Source: Enterobacter asburiae
GTDB taxonomy: Bacteria > Pseudomonadota > Gammaproteobacteria > Enterobacterales > Enterobacteriaceae
Assembly: GCF_007035645.1 (NCBI RefSeq)
Contig: NZ_AP019632.1
Location: 2,604,001-2,668,000, forward strand
Direction: 5' to 3'
DNA: 64,000 nucleotides
A program made the translations under genes and the position numbers. The stretch's first letter is position 1, and the number at the start of each line of letters is the position of its first letter. Shown piece by piece: positions 8,276-17,891 of the stretch. The notes under the pieces were generated by a model. That model saw only the letters and a program-made list of their open reading frames with translations, did not search any database and was not told where the DNA came from.

Positions 8276-9187
8276 CTATGCTGGCTCCCGTAACCATTCC
8301 CGGTTCAGCGTTTCGCTGTCTCCCAGATAATCCAGCAGCCAGGCCATCGCAGGCGAGACGTCATTTTGCTGCCAGGTGAGGCAGCAGGCCGCATCCGGGA
8401 ACGGATTCTCCAGCGTCAGCTCAACCCACTCTCCGGTATCGATGCGCGGACGCGCGAAATGAACGGGCACCATCGCGACGCAAAGCCCGGCGCTGAGGCA
8501 CGTCGCCGACGATTCCCAGTCCGGAGCCACCACCCGCCGCTGGTTGTCCAGAAGCCAGGTGATACGCTTGGGCAATGAACGGGACGTATCCTCCAGCACC
8601 AGCGACGGCCAGTTGCGCAGCGTGTCATCGCTGAGCGGCCCTTCCATCGACGCCAGCGGATGATCGCTTGCCACCACGCATTTCCAGCTCAGCATCCCCA
8701 TATCGCGAAAAGCGTAACGTCCCCCGACCGGGATCGCCTGCGTAGCCCCAATCGCCATCTCTGCCCTGCCGTCCGCCAGCGCATCCCAGACGCCGTTAAA
8801 CACCTCCTGCGAGACCCGCAGCTCGACGTCAGAAAAATGACGGTAGAAATCGACGATCATCTGCCGGGTGCGTTCCGGCTTAACGATGTTATCCACCGCG
8901 ATGGAAAGATGTCCCCGCCAGCCGTTAGCGATCTGCTGACACTGTTCGCGGGTGATCTGCATTTTTTTGATAACAGAACGCCCTTCCTTCAAAAACCACG
9001 CGCCTGCGGGCGTTAATTCCACATCACGATGCCGCCGTTCAAACAGCGGAACCGCCAGCCACTCCTCCAGTTGGCGCACCGTGTAGCTTATTGCCGAAGG
9101 GACGCGGTGCAGCTCCTGCGCCGCACCGCTGAAGCTGCCGTTACGTGCAACAGCATCGACCACTTCAAGAGAATAATCTGACCACAT
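8276..9187 (-). CDS. punR: LysR-type regulator PunR (YdhB)
   Basis: 303 aa. N-terminal winged HTH (SFSGAAQELHRVPSAISYTVRQLEEWL, cited in part) and a C-terminal effector-binding fold. The start at 9187 gives the family N-terminus MWSDYSLEV; 40 upstream codons of the open frame have no SD. In E. coli PunR activates the divergent punC for purine nucleoside uptake or efflux. Divergent from punC across a 114-bp control region here too. Confidence 0.9.
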   Translation of the reverse strand: MWSDYSLEVVDAVARNGSFSGAAQELHRVPSAISYTVRQLEEWLAVPLFERRHRDVELTPAGAWFLKEGRSVIKKMQITREQCQQIANGWRGHLSIAVDNIVKPERTRQMIVDFYRHFSDVELRVSQEVFNGVWDALADGRAEMAIGATQAIPVGGRYAFRDMGMLSWKCVVASDHPLASMEGPLSDDTLRNWPSLVLEDTSRSLPKRITWLLDNQRRVVAPDWESSATCLSAGLCVAMVPVHFARPRIDTGEWVELTLENPFPDAACCLTWQQNDVSPAMAWLLDYLGDSETLNREWLREPA

Positions 9188-9301
9188 TTTCTGCCTGCAA
9201 ATTTTTTGAATGCACCCGCCAAATATTAGCGTTTCACAAGCGGCTTTGCACTCCCTACACTCAGCGCCAATGTATACCTGCCTCCTCAGGAGAATAAAAT
9301 A

Positions 9302-10501
9302 ATGCAACCCAGGAACGGTTTTTTAGTCTGGCTCGGCGGCTTAAGCGTGCTGGGCTTTTTGGCCACCGATATGTACCTGCCGGCGTTTGCCGCCATGCAG
9401 GAAGATTTGCAAACCCCGGCTGCCGCCATCAGCGCCAGCCTGAGCTTATTCCTCGCCGGCTTTGCCTTCGCACAGCTGCTCTGGGGACCGCTCTCGGATC
9501 GCTTTGGTCGTAAACCGGTACTGTTGCTGGGCCTGGCCATTTTTGCTGTGGGCTGCCTGGGAATGTTATGGGTACGCGATGCCACCTGGCTGCTGGTGCT
9601 GCGGTTTATTCAGGCCGTGGGCGTCTGTGCCGCGGCCGTGACCTGGCAGGCGCTGGTCACCGACTATTACCCGGCTAACCGCACAAACCGTATTTTCGCC
9701 ACCATTATGCCGCTGGTGGGCCTCTCACCTGCCCTCGCTCCCCTGCTGGGCAGCTGGATCCTCGCGCATTTCGACTGGCAGGCCATTTTCGCCACGCTGT
9801 TTGCCATTACCCTGGTCCTGATGCTGCCGGCGTTAGCCCTTAAGCCCGCGCATAAAAAAGAAGCGCATGCAGACGCGAAGCCGATTACCTTCACGTCCCT
9901 GCTCAGCGCCAAAGCGTATCGCGGGAATGTCCTGATCTATGCCGCCTGCTCGGCAAGCTTCTTCGCGTGGCTCACCGGCTCGCCGTTCATTCTGCACGAT
10001 ATGGGCTACAGCCCGGCAGCCATCGGCCTGAGCTATGTTCCGCAGACCATCGCGTTCCTGGTGGGCGGGTACGGCTGTCGAGCGGCGCTGCAAAAGTGGG
10101 AAGGTCAGCAGATGCTGCCGTGGCTGCTGGTGCTGTATGCGCTGAGCGTTATCGGGACCTGGGCCGTTGGCTTTATTCCGGGTGCCGGTCTGGCCGAAAT
10201 TTTGATCCCCTTCTGCGTGATGGCCGTCGCGAACGGGGCGATTTACCCTATCGTTGTAGCCCAGGCGCTGCGTCCCTTCCCGCAGGCGACAGGCCGCGCC
10301 GCCGCGCTGCAGAACACCCTGCAGCTGGGGCTGTGCTTCCTGGCAAGCCTGGTTGTATCGGCGCTGATTGCCACGCCGCTCCTGACCACCACCAGCGTGA
10401 TGCTGGTGACCGTTGCGCTGGCGGTGTTGGGCTATCGCATGCAGGCCTCCGCGCAGCGTGAGCATGAAAAGAGTGCTCAGGTTGAAACGTCACATGCCTG
10501 A
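9302..10501 (+). CDS. punC: Purine nucleoside MFS transporter PunC (YdhC)
   Basis: 399 aa, about 12 membrane segments, of the Bcr/CflA drug-resistance branch (motif [17 protein letters not shown] after TM2). E. coli PunC allows growth on adenosine as nitrogen source and is switched on by PunR. ATG follows TCAGGAGAA. Control by the divergent punR is expected. Confidence 0.9.
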   Translation: MQPRNGFLVWLGGLSVLGFLATDMYLPAFAAMQEDLQTPAAAISASLSLFLAGFAFAQLLWGPLSDRFGRKPVLLLGLAIFAVGCLGMLWVRDATWLLVLRFIQAVGVCAAAVTWQALVTDYYPANRTNRIFATIMPLVGLSPALAPLLGSWILAHFDWQAIFATLFAITLVLMLPALALKPAHKKEAHADAKPITFTSLLSAKAYRGNVLIYAACSASFFAWLTGSPFILHDMGYSPAAIGLSYVPQTIAFLVGGYGCRAALQKWEGQQMLPWLLVLYALSVIGTWAVGFIPGAGLAEILIPFCVMAVANGAIYPIVVAQALRPFPQATGRAAALQNTLQLGLCFLASLVVSALIATPLLTTTSVMLVTVALAVLGYRMQASAQREHEKSAQVETSHA

Positions 10502-10554
10502 TTGCGCCAGAAATCATGTTAATTTTCAGTGATTAGGTTGCTAAGAATTTTCTA

Positions 10555-10583
10555 TTGAATCACCAAATTTTGAGGCCTATACT
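10555..10583 (+). promoter_or_regulatory. Distal cfa promoter
   Basis: TTGAAT and TATACT with a 17-bp spacer predict a start near 10590 and a 5' leader of about 210 nt for cfa. This agrees with the long leader made from the distal sigma-70 promoter of E. coli cfa, which small RNAs such as RydC act on. The proximal RpoS promoter would lie near 10750-10775 but is not clear to the eye. Confidence 0.7.
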
Positions 10584-10621
10584 AAATTTGGTTCGATTAA
10601 ATACGATAAATATTAAGTGTT

Positions 10622-10647
10622 AACGGGAGCCGGAGTGCTCCCGTTTT
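10622..10647 (+). terminator. Terminator-like hairpin in the cfa leader
   Basis: A perfect 9-bp stem AACGGGAGC/GCTCCCGTT (10622-10630/10637-10645) with a 6-base loop and TTTT at its 3' edge. It lies downstream of the distal cfa promoter and 150 bp before cfa, so it may attenuate the long transcript, or end punC transcripts. Confidence 0.55.
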
Positions 10648-10799
10648 ACCATGGAAGGCATTTCGGCAAGGGTTATCTCCCTTCCTCTGTTCTACGTCGG
10701 ATATTAGCCTCGCGGTATTTACCGTGAGATTTCTCACAAACCAAAAAAAGCGTCTACGCTGTTTTAAGGTTCTGATCACAGTAGGGTGATGGAGAAGCT

Positions 10800-11948
10800 A
10801 TGAGTTCATCGTGTATAGAAGAAGTCAGCGTTCCGGACGATAACTGGTCCCGGATCGTCAGTGAACTGTTAGGTCGAGCAGGCATCACTATCAATGGATC
10901 ATCGCCATCCGATCCTCAGGTTAAACATCCCGACTTTTTTAAACGCGTGCTGCGAGAGGGATCGTTAGGCCTGGGAGAAAGCTACATGGACGGCTGGTGG
11001 GAGTGCGAACGTCTGGATACCTTTTTCGCCAGCGTGCTGCGTGCCGGTCTTGAAAATCAACTCCCTCGCAATCTGAAAGACACCCTGCGCGTCGCCTCTG
11101 CCCGACTGTTCAATCTGCAAAGTAAAAAACGCGCATGGATCGTAGGCAAAGAGCACTACGATCTTGGCAACGACCTGTTCAGCCGTATGCTGGACCCTTT
11201 CATGCAGTACTCCTGCGCCTACTGGAAAGAGGCGTCGACGCTTGAAGAGGCCCAGCAGGCCAAGCTGCGTCTGATTAGCGAGAAGCTGCAGCTCCAGCCG
11301 GGTATGCGCGTGCTGGATATCGGCTGCGGCTGGGGCGGGCTGGCGTATTTTATGGCGAAACACTATGGCGTCAGCGTCGTCGGCGTCACGATTTCAGCGG
11401 AACAGCAAAAAATGGCGCGGGAACGCTGCCAGGGCCTCGATGTGGATATCCGGCTGCAGGATTACCGTGACCTGAACGAACAGTTTGACCGGATCGTTTC
11501 CGTCGGCATGTTCGAGCACGTCGGGCCGAAAAACTACGCTACCTATTTTGAGGTGGTGGATCGGAATCTGAAACCGGACGGCATCTTCCTGCTGCACACC
11601 ATCGGCTCTAAGCGAACCGACAATAACGTCGACCCGTGGATCAACAAATACATCTTTCCGAATGGCTGTTTACCGTCAGTCCGCCAGATTGCCAACGCCA
11701 GTGAACCCCATTTTGTAATGGAAGACTGGCACAACTTTGGCGCGGATTACGACACCACGTTGATGGCCTGGCATGCGCGTTTTCAGGAAACCTGGCCTGA
11801 GATTGCGGACAACTATTCTGAACGATTCAGGCGGATGTTTAGCTATTATCTGAATGCCTGCGCGGGGGCGTTTCGCGCACGGGATATTCAGCTCTGGCAG
11901 GTGGTATTCAGCCGTGGGATTGAACACGGATTACGTGTCGCACGCTAA
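10800..11948 (+). CDS. cfa: Cyclopropane-fatty-acyl-phospholipid synthase
   Basis: 382 aa, standard length. It methylenates cis double bonds of membrane phospholipid acyl chains using S-adenosylmethionine, mostly on entry into stationary phase and for acid tolerance. The SAM-binding motif VLDIGCGWGGLAYFMA is near residue 165, and the active-site region around the bicarbonate ligand (MFEHVGPKNY) follows. N-terminal ~110 residues form the lipid-contact domain. Followed by a strong terminator shared with ribC. Confidence 0.97.
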   Translation: MSSSCIEEVSVPDDNWSRIVSELLGRAGITINGSSPSDPQVKHPDFFKRVLREGSLGLGESYMDGWWECERLDTFFASVLRAGLENQLPRNLKDTLRVASARLFNLQSKKRAWIVGKEHYDLGNDLFSRMLDPFMQYSCAYWKEASTLEEAQQAKLRLISEKLQLQPGMRVLDIGCGWGGLAYFMAKHYGVSVVGVTISAEQQKMARERCQGLDVDIRLQDYRDLNEQFDRIVSVGMFEHVGPKNYATYFEVVDRNLKPDGIFLLHTIGSKRTDNNVDPWINKYIFPNGCLPSVRQIANASEPHFVMEDWHNFGADYDTTLMAWHARFQETWPEIADNYSERFRRMFSYYLNACAGAFRARDIQLWQVVFSRGIEHGLRVAR

Positions 11949-11980
11949 AAAATAACCCCGGATAGCCGGGGTTATTTTTT
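11947..11980. terminator. Bidirectional terminator cfa/ribC
   Basis: AATAACCCCGG-ATAG-CCGGGGTTATT with an A tract to the left and a T tract to the right lies between the convergent genes cfa and ribC. Confidence 0.93.
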
Positions 11981-12623
11981 ATTCTTCTTCTGCGGCGGTC
12001 TTTATTATTGCCGCTTCTTTTGCTGCCAGCACGCGCTCAACCGTATCCACCACCGCCTGGGTTTGCGGATCGATTTCAATATTCACGCGATGCCCCAGTT
12101 TTTTGGCGCCCAGCGTGGTGCGCAGCAGCGTTTCAGGAATTAAATGCACGCAAAAACGCGTTGGCGTTACTTCACCCACCGTCAGGCTAATCCCGTCAAT
12201 GCCAATAAATCCTTTATAGAGGATGTATTTCATTAATGAAGGATCCTGCATTTTAAACCAGATTTGACGGTTATTTTCCGAGGTCACGATTTTTGCCACT
12301 TCAGCGGTGGTCATGATGTGCCCGGACATCAGGTGGCCGCCAATCTCATCGCTGAACTTTGCCGCCCGCTCAACGTTGACGGTATCTCCCACCGCCAGCT
12401 CGCCAAGGTTGGTGATGCGCAGCGTCTCTTTCATCAAATCAAAGCTAATCTGGTTGCCGTTAATTTCGGTAACGGTCAGGCAGCAGCCGTTATGAGCAAT
12501 CGACGCGCCTGTTTCAATGCCCTCAAGCATATATTCCGGCAGCTCAACAACATGAGTACGGAAATTAGGTTTTTCATCAATGGACACCACTTTGGCGGTG
12601 CCCTGCACAATACCAGTAAACAT
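11979..12623 (-). CDS. ribC: Riboflavin synthase alpha subunit
   Basis: 214 aa (also named ribE). Two tandem lumazine-binding repeats, each starting with the pattern MFTGIV / GHLMSGHI, catalyse dismutation of two 6,7-dimethyl-8-ribityllumazine molecules into riboflavin. The trimeric enzyme is cytosolic. The start at 12623 is fixed by the invariant MFTGIVQG N-terminus; the 75 further open codons upstream are not part of the protein. The C-terminal tail ends in an acidic EEE. No FMN riboswitch is visible upstream. Confidence 0.95.
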   Translation of the reverse strand: MFTGIVQGTAKVVSIDEKPNFRTHVVELPEYMLEGIETGASIAHNGCCLTVTEINGNQISFDLMKETLRITNLGELAVGDTVNVERAAKFSDEIGGHLMSGHIMTTAEVAKIVTSENNRQIWFKMQDPSLMKYILYKGFIGIDGISLTVGEVTPTRFCVHLIPETLLRTTLGAKKLGHRVNIEIDPQTQAVVDTVERVLAAKEAAIIKTAAEEE

Positions 12624-12755
12624 GCTTACAACTCCTGTTTTTTCCGGACGGTGGTGACACCGTTTAATCCCACCACAATAACAGTTGGAAAAAGAGGTTG
12701 CCAGCGGAGCGCATTTTCTGGCGATTTTTTCACTAGATAAATAGCTAAAGCCCGC

Positions 12756-12813
12756 TACAATAGCTGGCACCCCCCTGCATTTTCTTCTTGCTGCCCGTTT
12801 CGGCGGCTTTTTT
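12756..12813 (+). promoter_or_regulatory. Candidate mdtK promoter (-10) and leader hairpin
   Basis: TACAAT (12756-12761) is a good -10 with no clear -35. Some 30 bp later a stem with one bulge (12790-12797/12801-12807) is followed by six T residues (12808-12813), an intrinsic-terminator form inside the mdtK leader and 35 bp before its GTG start. It could attenuate mdtK. Confidence 0.4.
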
Positions 12814-12848
12814 AGTCTCTCAAATAACAACAAAATAAAGGTGTTCAC

Positions 12849-14222
12849 GTGCAGAAGTACATGAATGAAGCGCGCCAGCTATTGGCACTGGCTATACCAG
12901 TGATCGTCGCGCAAGTGGCCCAGACCGCAATGGGATTTGTGGATACGGTAATGGCAGGTGGCTATAGCGCCACCGATATGGCGGCCGTTGCTATCGGCAC
13001 GTCAATCTGGCTTCCGGCCATCCTGTTCGGCCACGGTCTGCTGCTCGCGCTCACGCCGGTTATCGCTCAGCTCAATGGCTCGGGTCGTCGCGAGCGCATT
13101 GCCCATCAGGTTCGTCAGGGTTTCTGGCTGGCAGGGTTTGTTTCCGTGCTGATCATGGTCGTGCTCTGGAACGCGGGCCACATCATTCGCGCTATGCATA
13201 ACATTGACCCGGCACTGGCTGATAAAGCCGTGGGCTATCTGCGCGCCCTGCTCTGGGGTGCGCCCGGCTACCTCTTTTTCCAGGTGGCGCGTAACCAGTG
13301 TGAAGGCCTGGCGAAAACCAAGCCCGGAATGGTGATGGGCTTTATCGGTTTGCTGGTCAACATTCCGGTGAACTATGTCTTTATTTACGGTCATTTCGGG
13401 ATGCCGGAGCTCGGCGGCGTCGGCTGCGGCGTGGCGACAGCAGCCGTTTACTGGGTGATGTTCTTCTCCATGATCGCCTTTGTAAAACGCGCCCGTTCCA
13501 TGCGCGATATTCGCAACGAGAAAAAATTTAGCACGCCGGACTGGAACATCATGACGCGTCTGGTGCAGTTAGGGTTGCCGATCGCCCTCGCGCTGTTCTT
13601 TGAGGTGACCCTGTTTGCCGTAGTCGCCCTGCTGGTCTCCCCGCTGGGCATCGTGAACGTGGCCGGGCACCAGATTGCGCTGAACTTCAGCTCCCTGATG
13701 TTCGTCCTGCCGATGTCGCTGGCGGCGGCGGTGACCATCCGCGTCGGCTTCCGCCTGGGCCAGGGCTCAACGCTTGATGCGCAAACGGCCGCCCGGACCG
13801 GGCTGGGCGTCGGCGTCTGCATGGCTGTCTGTACGGCGCTCTTTACCGTTGCATTACGCGAGCAGATTGCCCTGCTCTATAACGACAACCCGGAAGTGGT
13901 CACGCTGGCATCGCACCTGATGCTGCTGGCCGCGATTTACCAGATCTCTGACTCCATCCAGGTGATTGGCAGCGGCGTGCTGCGCGGATATAAAGACACG
14001 CGCTCAATCTTCTTTATCACCTTCATCGCCTACTGGGTGCTGGGTCTGCCGTGTGGCTATATCCTGGCGCTTACCGATCTGGTGGTGGATCGCATGGGAC
14101 CGGCAGGGTTCTGGATGGGCTTTATCATCGGCCTGACGTCGGCGGCGATTATGATGATGATGCGAATGCGCTTCCTGCAGCGCCAGCCATCAACGGTCAT
14201 TTTGCAACGCGCGGCACGTTAA
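12849..14222 (+). CDS. mdtK: MATE multidrug efflux pump MdtK (NorM)
   Basis: 457 aa, GTG start; the N-terminus [18 protein letters not shown] matches E. coli MdtK closely. Twelve membrane segments of the MATE family, exchanging Na+ or H+ for cationic drugs, fluoroquinolones and dipeptides at the inner membrane. The conserved MATE elements GFVDTVMAG in TM1 and the internal repeat ([15 protein letters not shown] in TM7) are visible. Divergent from ribC. E. coli ydhQ, next in that genome, is missing here. Confidence 0.96.
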   Translation: MQKYMNEARQLLALAIPVIVAQVAQTAMGFVDTVMAGGYSATDMAAVAIGTSIWLPAILFGHGLLLALTPVIAQLNGSGRRERIAHQVRQGFWLAGFVSVLIMVVLWNAGHIIRAMHNIDPALADKAVGYLRALLWGAPGYLFFQVARNQCEGLAKTKPGMVMGFIGLLVNIPVNYVFIYGHFGMPELGGVGCGVATAAVYWVMFFSMIAFVKRARSMRDIRNEKKFSTPDWNIMTRLVQLGLPIALALFFEVTLFAVVALLVSPLGIVNVAGHQIALNFSSLMFVLPMSLAAAVTIRVGFRLGQGSTLDAQTAARTGLGVGVCMAVCTALFTVALREQIALLYNDNPEVVTLASHLMLLAAIYQISDSIQVIGSGVLRGYKDTRSIFFITFIAYWVLGLPCGYILALTDLVVDRMGPAGFWMGFIIGLTSAAIMMMMRMRFLQRQPSTVILQRAAR

Positions 14223-14375
14223 CGACGCGGTAGCCGCCGCACGGCGGCTACTTTCTCTTCACTTTGCGCGGTAATGAAGCAATCGCGTGAAATCAGAGAG
14301 AAAAATGCATTTTCCCTCTTGCCACCTCGGTGCTGTGCCGCTAATATTCGTCCCCGTTGTCGCCGACAACACGTT

Positions 14376-14452
14376 GCGTTCATAGCTCAGTTGGTTAGAG
14401 CACCACCTTGACATGGTGGGGGTCGTTGGTTCGAGTCCAATTGAACGCACCA
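14376..14452 (+). tRNA. valV: tRNA-Val (anticodon GAC)
   Basis: 77-nt cloverleaf starting GCGTTCA and ending TGAACGC-ACCA, with D arm AGCTCAGTTGGTTAGAGC, anticodon loop CTTGACATG (GAC) and T arm GTTCGAGTC. CCA is encoded. First of two tandem copies; assignment of valV versus valW to the copies is by order only. Confidence 0.96.
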
Positions 14453-14456
14453 TTCT

Positions 14457-14533
14457 GCGTCCGTAGCTCAGTTGGTTAGAGCACCACCTTGACATGGTGG
14501 GGGTCGGTGGTTCGAGTCCACTCGGACGCACCA
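14457..14533 (+). tRNA. valW: tRNA-Val (anticodon GAC), second copy
   Basis: 77-nt cloverleaf starting GCGTCCG and ending CGGACGC-ACCA, the same D and anticodon arms as the first copy but a different acceptor stem and T stem. The spacer to the first copy is 4 nt, so both come from one transcript. A 9-bp inverted repeat (ACCATTTCA...TGAAATGGT) follows at once and may mark the 3' end. Confidence 0.96.
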
Positions 14534-14651
14534 TTTCAGTCCTGAAATGGTGCAAATCCTCTTCTGATATCCTGAATTTTCCTAATCCCTTATTTTCATC
14601 ATTGTTCTCCTGCTACGCTTTTCTTATGGAAAAAAAACAGGAAGACCGTCG

Positions 14652-16247
14652 ATGAAGAAAATCGCGATTATCGGCTCCGGCCCCACAGGGATTTATACTT
14701 TTTATCATCTCCTTAAAAACAGCACGCCGCTCTCCGTTTCCGTTTTCGAACAGGCCGATGAAGCTGGCGTGGGTATGCCCTATAACGACGACGATAACTC
14801 TCGTCTGATGCTGGCGAACATTGCGAGCATTGAAATCCCGCCCATTTTTATGACCTACCTCGACTGGCTGAAGGATCAGAGCGAAGCTCATCTGGCGCGC
14901 TTTAAAGTTGATAAAGCCCGCCTGCATGACCGACAGTTCCTGCCACGGCTTCTGCTGGGCGAGTATTTTCGCGACAGCTTTCGTTCAATCGTGAAAGAGG
15001 CCAGAAAGCTGCGGTTTCAGGTTGATGTCCATGAATCCACCCAGGTCACCGATATCGTGCCCACGAAAGAAGGGGTCACGCTTTCCGTCAACGACAGCGC
15101 CTTTCCTGAACGCTTCGACCTTGCGGTTATCGCCACCGGTCACGTCTGGCCAGACGAGGACGAAGCCACGCGCGCGTTCTTTCCAAGCCCCTGGTCCGGT
15201 CTGATGGATGCCAGTATTCCTCCCTGCCGCGTCGGTATCATGGGGACATCGTTAAGCGGTCTCGACGCGGCCATGGCGGTAGTGATGCAGCACGGTGAAT
15301 TTCGTGATGATAAATTCGTGCTGGATAAAGGCAGCGACGCGTTGAAGATTGTCCTGATGTCCCGAACGGGCATTCTGCCGGAAGCCGATTTTTACTGCCC
15401 TATTCCTTATGAACCGCTGTCGGTCTTAACCGAATTTGTGGTTGAAAACGAGATCGCCAAAGGATCGAATGGCCTGCTCGACCGTATATTTACCCTGATG
15501 GTGAAAGAGCTTCAGCTCGCTGACCCGACGTGGTGTGAGAAAATATCCCTGCATAAGCAGAATGCGGACAGCATTCGTGAGGCCTGGTTTGAGGATCGTA
15601 AACGGCACGGCCCCTTTACCTGGGCCGAAGAGAATCTCAACGAGGTGGAGCGGAACAAACGCGAGCGGCGCACCGTAGCCTGGCGCTATACCGTGCTTCG
15701 GCTGCATGAAGTGGTTCAGGAGATTGTTCCCCACCTCAGCGAACGGGACAGAGAGCGCTTTAAGCAAGGCCTCGCCCGCGTATTCATCGACAACTATGCG
15801 GCCATTCCTCCGCAGTCTATCCGCAGGCTGCTCGCGCTTCGCGAAGCCGGCATCATTAGCGTGGCGACGCTCGGTGACGATTACACGCTGGACATTGGCA
15901 GCGATCGAACGGTAATCACCACACAAGAGACCGTTTACCGTTTCGACGTGTTTATTGATGCGCGCGGACAAAAGCCGCTCAAAACGAAAGATCTGCCCTT
16001 TCCGACGCTGCGCAAACAGCTGGAAGCCACGGGTGAAGAGATACCGGACGTCGGTGAGGATTACACCTTAAATGCGCCTGACGCCGTTCGCGGGCGCATT
16101 GCCTTCGGCGCGATACCGTGGCTGATGCACGATCGTCCCTTCGTTCAGGGGCTGGCGGAGTGTGCAGAGATTGCACAAGCAATGGCGAAGGCGGCGGAAA
16201 AACCCGCGTCGCGATCGCGGCGCAGACTACCGTATATCGAGAACTGA
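14652..16247 (+). CDS. ydhS: FAD/NAD(P)-binding protein YdhS
   Basis: 531 aa, close to E. coli YdhS. The N-terminal dinucleotide-binding motif KIAIIGSGPTGIYT (residues 3-16) and a second GxGxxG-like segment (VGIMGTSLSGLDAA, about residue 197) mark an FAD/NAD(P)-binding fold of the YdhS/HcaR-like family. The reaction is unknown. It lies just after the tRNA-Val pair as in E. coli, but without ydhR before it or ydhT-Y after it. Confidence 0.85.
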   Translation: MKKIAIIGSGPTGIYTFYHLLKNSTPLSVSVFEQADEAGVGMPYNDDDNSRLMLANIASIEIPPIFMTYLDWLKDQSEAHLARFKVDKARLHDRQFLPRLLLGEYFRDSFRSIVKEARKLRFQVDVHESTQVTDIVPTKEGVTLSVNDSAFPERFDLAVIATGHVWPDEDEATRAFFPSPWSGLMDASIPPCRVGIMGTSLSGLDAAMAVVMQHGEFRDDKFVLDKGSDALKIVLMSRTGILPEADFYCPIPYEPLSVLTEFVVENEIAKGSNGLLDRIFTLMVKELQLADPTWCEKISLHKQNADSIREAWFEDRKRHGPFTWAEENLNEVERNKRERRTVAWRYTVLRLHEVVQEIVPHLSERDRERFKQGLARVFIDNYAAIPPQSIRRLLALREAGIISVATLGDDYTLDIGSDRTVITTQETVYRFDVFIDARGQKPLKTKDLPFPTLRKQLEATGEEIPDVGEDYTLNAPDAVRGRIAFGAIPWLMHDRPFVQGLAECAEIAQAMAKAAEKPASRSRRRLPYIEN

Positions 16248-16275
16248 CAGGGCTTCCATGCCCTGCTGTCGCGGA

Positions 16276-16911
16276 TTACTCGAAGAAGACTTCCGGGTTT
16301 TCAGACAGCGAAACGAAGGTTTTCGTCGCTTTATCCAGGGCAAGAATTTTGCCGCTTTCAATGTCGTACACCCAGCCGTGCAGTCGGATGGAGTTATTAC
16401 GCAGGCCCACCGCGACGGACGGGTGGGTCTTAATGTTGCTCAGCTGCGCAAACACGTTCTCCTGCACCATCGCATTGACTTTATCGATCGGCTTATCCCA
16501 GGTTTTCTTCTCAACCACGGCTTTCGCCGCGTCAGAATAGCGCAGCCAGTGTGACACAGCAGGCATCGGCTCCAGGTTCGCGTTATCGGCAATCGCCTTC
16601 ATCGCGCCACAGTTGGAGTGACCGCAAATCACGATATCCGTGACGCCCAGCGCCACCACGGCGTATTCGATGGTTGCAGACACGCCGCCAGGCTCCGGCC
16701 CGAACGGCGGCACGATGTTGCCAGCATTACGAATGACAAAGAGTTGTCCTGGCTCTTGCTGGGTGACCAGTTCCGGAACCAGACGGCTGTCGGAGCATGA
16801 GATGAACAGCGCTTTGGGATTCTGGCTGGACGCTAAACTGCGGAAGAGTTCTTTACGTTGCGGGAAAATCTCTTTTTGAAAGCTGAGAAAACCTTCAATG
16901 ATATGTTGCAT
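16276..16911 (-). CDS. Beta-class carbonic anhydrase (CynT-like)
   Basis: 211 aa. Zn ligands and active site of beta-carbonic anhydrases are present: SCSDSR (Cys and Asp near residues 39-41) and GHSNCG (His and Cys near 97-100). Sequence is nearest to CynT, with the shared stretches [11 protein letters not shown] and PAVSHWLRY. It hydrates CO2 to bicarbonate in the cytosol. There is no cyanase or cyn regulator beside it, so the role is general CO2/bicarbonate supply, not cyanate use (inference). Confidence 0.92.
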   Translation of the reverse strand: MQHIIEGFLSFQKEIFPQRKELFRSLASSQNPKALFISCSDSRLVPELVTQQEPGQLFVIRNAGNIVPPFGPEPGGVSATIEYAVVALGVTDIVICGHSNCGAMKAIADNANLEPMPAVSHWLRYSDAAKAVVEKKTWDKPIDKVNAMVQENVFAQLSNIKTHPSVAVGLRNNSIRLHGWVYDIESGKILALDKATKTFVSLSENPEVFFE

Positions 16912-16983
16912 AGCAATGTCTCTTTTATCTGTTTTAGTTTAGGCATGATCGAGATCACACTCGTAAAGTTTACCCATCGTGGT

Positions 16984-17766
16984 TTACTTCAGACAAGCAA
17001 TATATTTCTGGCCCGACCGCTGAACAATCTCGTCCGCGAAGGCCGGGATGTTCTGCCCTTCAAACGCGCCGTAAAGACGTTCGAAGGTTTTCCTTTCGAG
17101 ATGACTCACCACCGACGCCACGGTGCGGGCCGGCAGCGGAAGATAATTCGGGTAGCTCCACATAAACGAGACGGCGTCTTTACCCGGCGTGACCTGCAGA
17201 ATATCGCCCACCAGCAATACCCCATCCCCCTCCTGCCAGTGCAGCACCGTTCCACCGGCAAAATGCCCGCCCAGACGCAGCAAGGTGACCGACGGGAAAA
17301 TCTCCAGCGCATCCCCCTCCCAGAAATGAATGGCCGGGCTGTCGCGCATGACCCACTCTCTGTCGCTGGCATGCAGGTAAACCGGCGCATCAAACGCCGC
17401 AGCCCACTCCTGCATGGTGGTGTAATAGTGCGGATGTGAAATAGCAATCGCGCTGATGCCGCCGAGGGCGGTAACGAGCGCTTTGGTTGCGGAGTCGAGG
17501 TTGGCGATGCAGTCCCAGAGAATATTGCCGTGGGCCGTTTGCAGGAGCAGCGCCCGCTGGTTTATCGCAAACGCGGGCACCGTTTTGATCCCAAACAGCC
17601 GCGGCTCCAGCTGCTGCCATTTGTTGGTATGGGTGGCGGTGACGGTGTCGAAATCGGTCCACGCCTGGCCCGTGGCGGGCACGTACTGACGTTCATCTTC
17701 GCAAATCGGGCATCTGTCCGGGCGGGCATCGTAGGCGGTTCCACAGGTTTTACAGAGTGTAATCAT
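16984..17766 (-). CDS. MBL-fold hydrolase with N-terminal zinc ribbon
   Basis: 260 aa. Residues 5-23 contain two CxxC pairs (CKTCGTAYDARPDRCPIC), a small zinc ribbon. The rest is a metallo-beta-lactamase fold: SHPHYYTTM replaces the classical HxHxDH, then LGGHFAGGT and LLVGDIL supply further ligands. The missing Asp/His of the first motif suggests one metal site rather than two. Substrate unknown. Same strand as the carbonic anhydrase, 72 bp upstream of it. Confidence 0.75.
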   Translation of the reverse strand: MITLCKTCGTAYDARPDRCPICEDERQYVPATGQAWTDFDTVTATHTNKWQQLEPRLFGIKTVPAFAINQRALLLQTAHGNILWDCIANLDSATKALVTALGGISAIAISHPHYYTTMQEWAAAFDAPVYLHASDREWVMRDSPAIHFWEGDALEIFPSVTLLRLGGHFAGGTVLHWQEGDGVLLVGDILQVTPGKDAVSFMWSYPNYLPLPARTVASVVSHLERKTFERLYGAFEGQNIPAFADEIVQRSGQKYIACLK

Positions 17767-17891
17767 GTGCTCTCCTCAGCGATAAAGCACTGAGTATGGC
17801 AGGGATTATCCTTATGTGCTGCGAGGTACATTGCTGGCTTTTTTTGCCCTATACTGTGCCAGTATCAAAAACTGAACAGAGCAGGTGCCAC

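Noticed and set aside
8268..8285. GCCAGC-TAT-GCTGGC hairpin between purR and punR as a terminator
   Set aside because: The stem overlaps the punR stop and lacks a T tract on either strand; left unannotated.
10597..10779. 60-aa minus-strand ORF between punC and cfa
   Set aside because: Lies in the cfa leader, with no SD and no recognisable pattern; the DNA is better explained as promoter and leader.
14259..14555. 98-aa minus-strand ORF with an internal duplicated segment (TPTMSRWCSNQLSY twice)
   Set aside because: It is the reverse translation of the two tandem tRNA-Val genes; the repeat is due to the tRNA duplication. This is a well-known false gene call.
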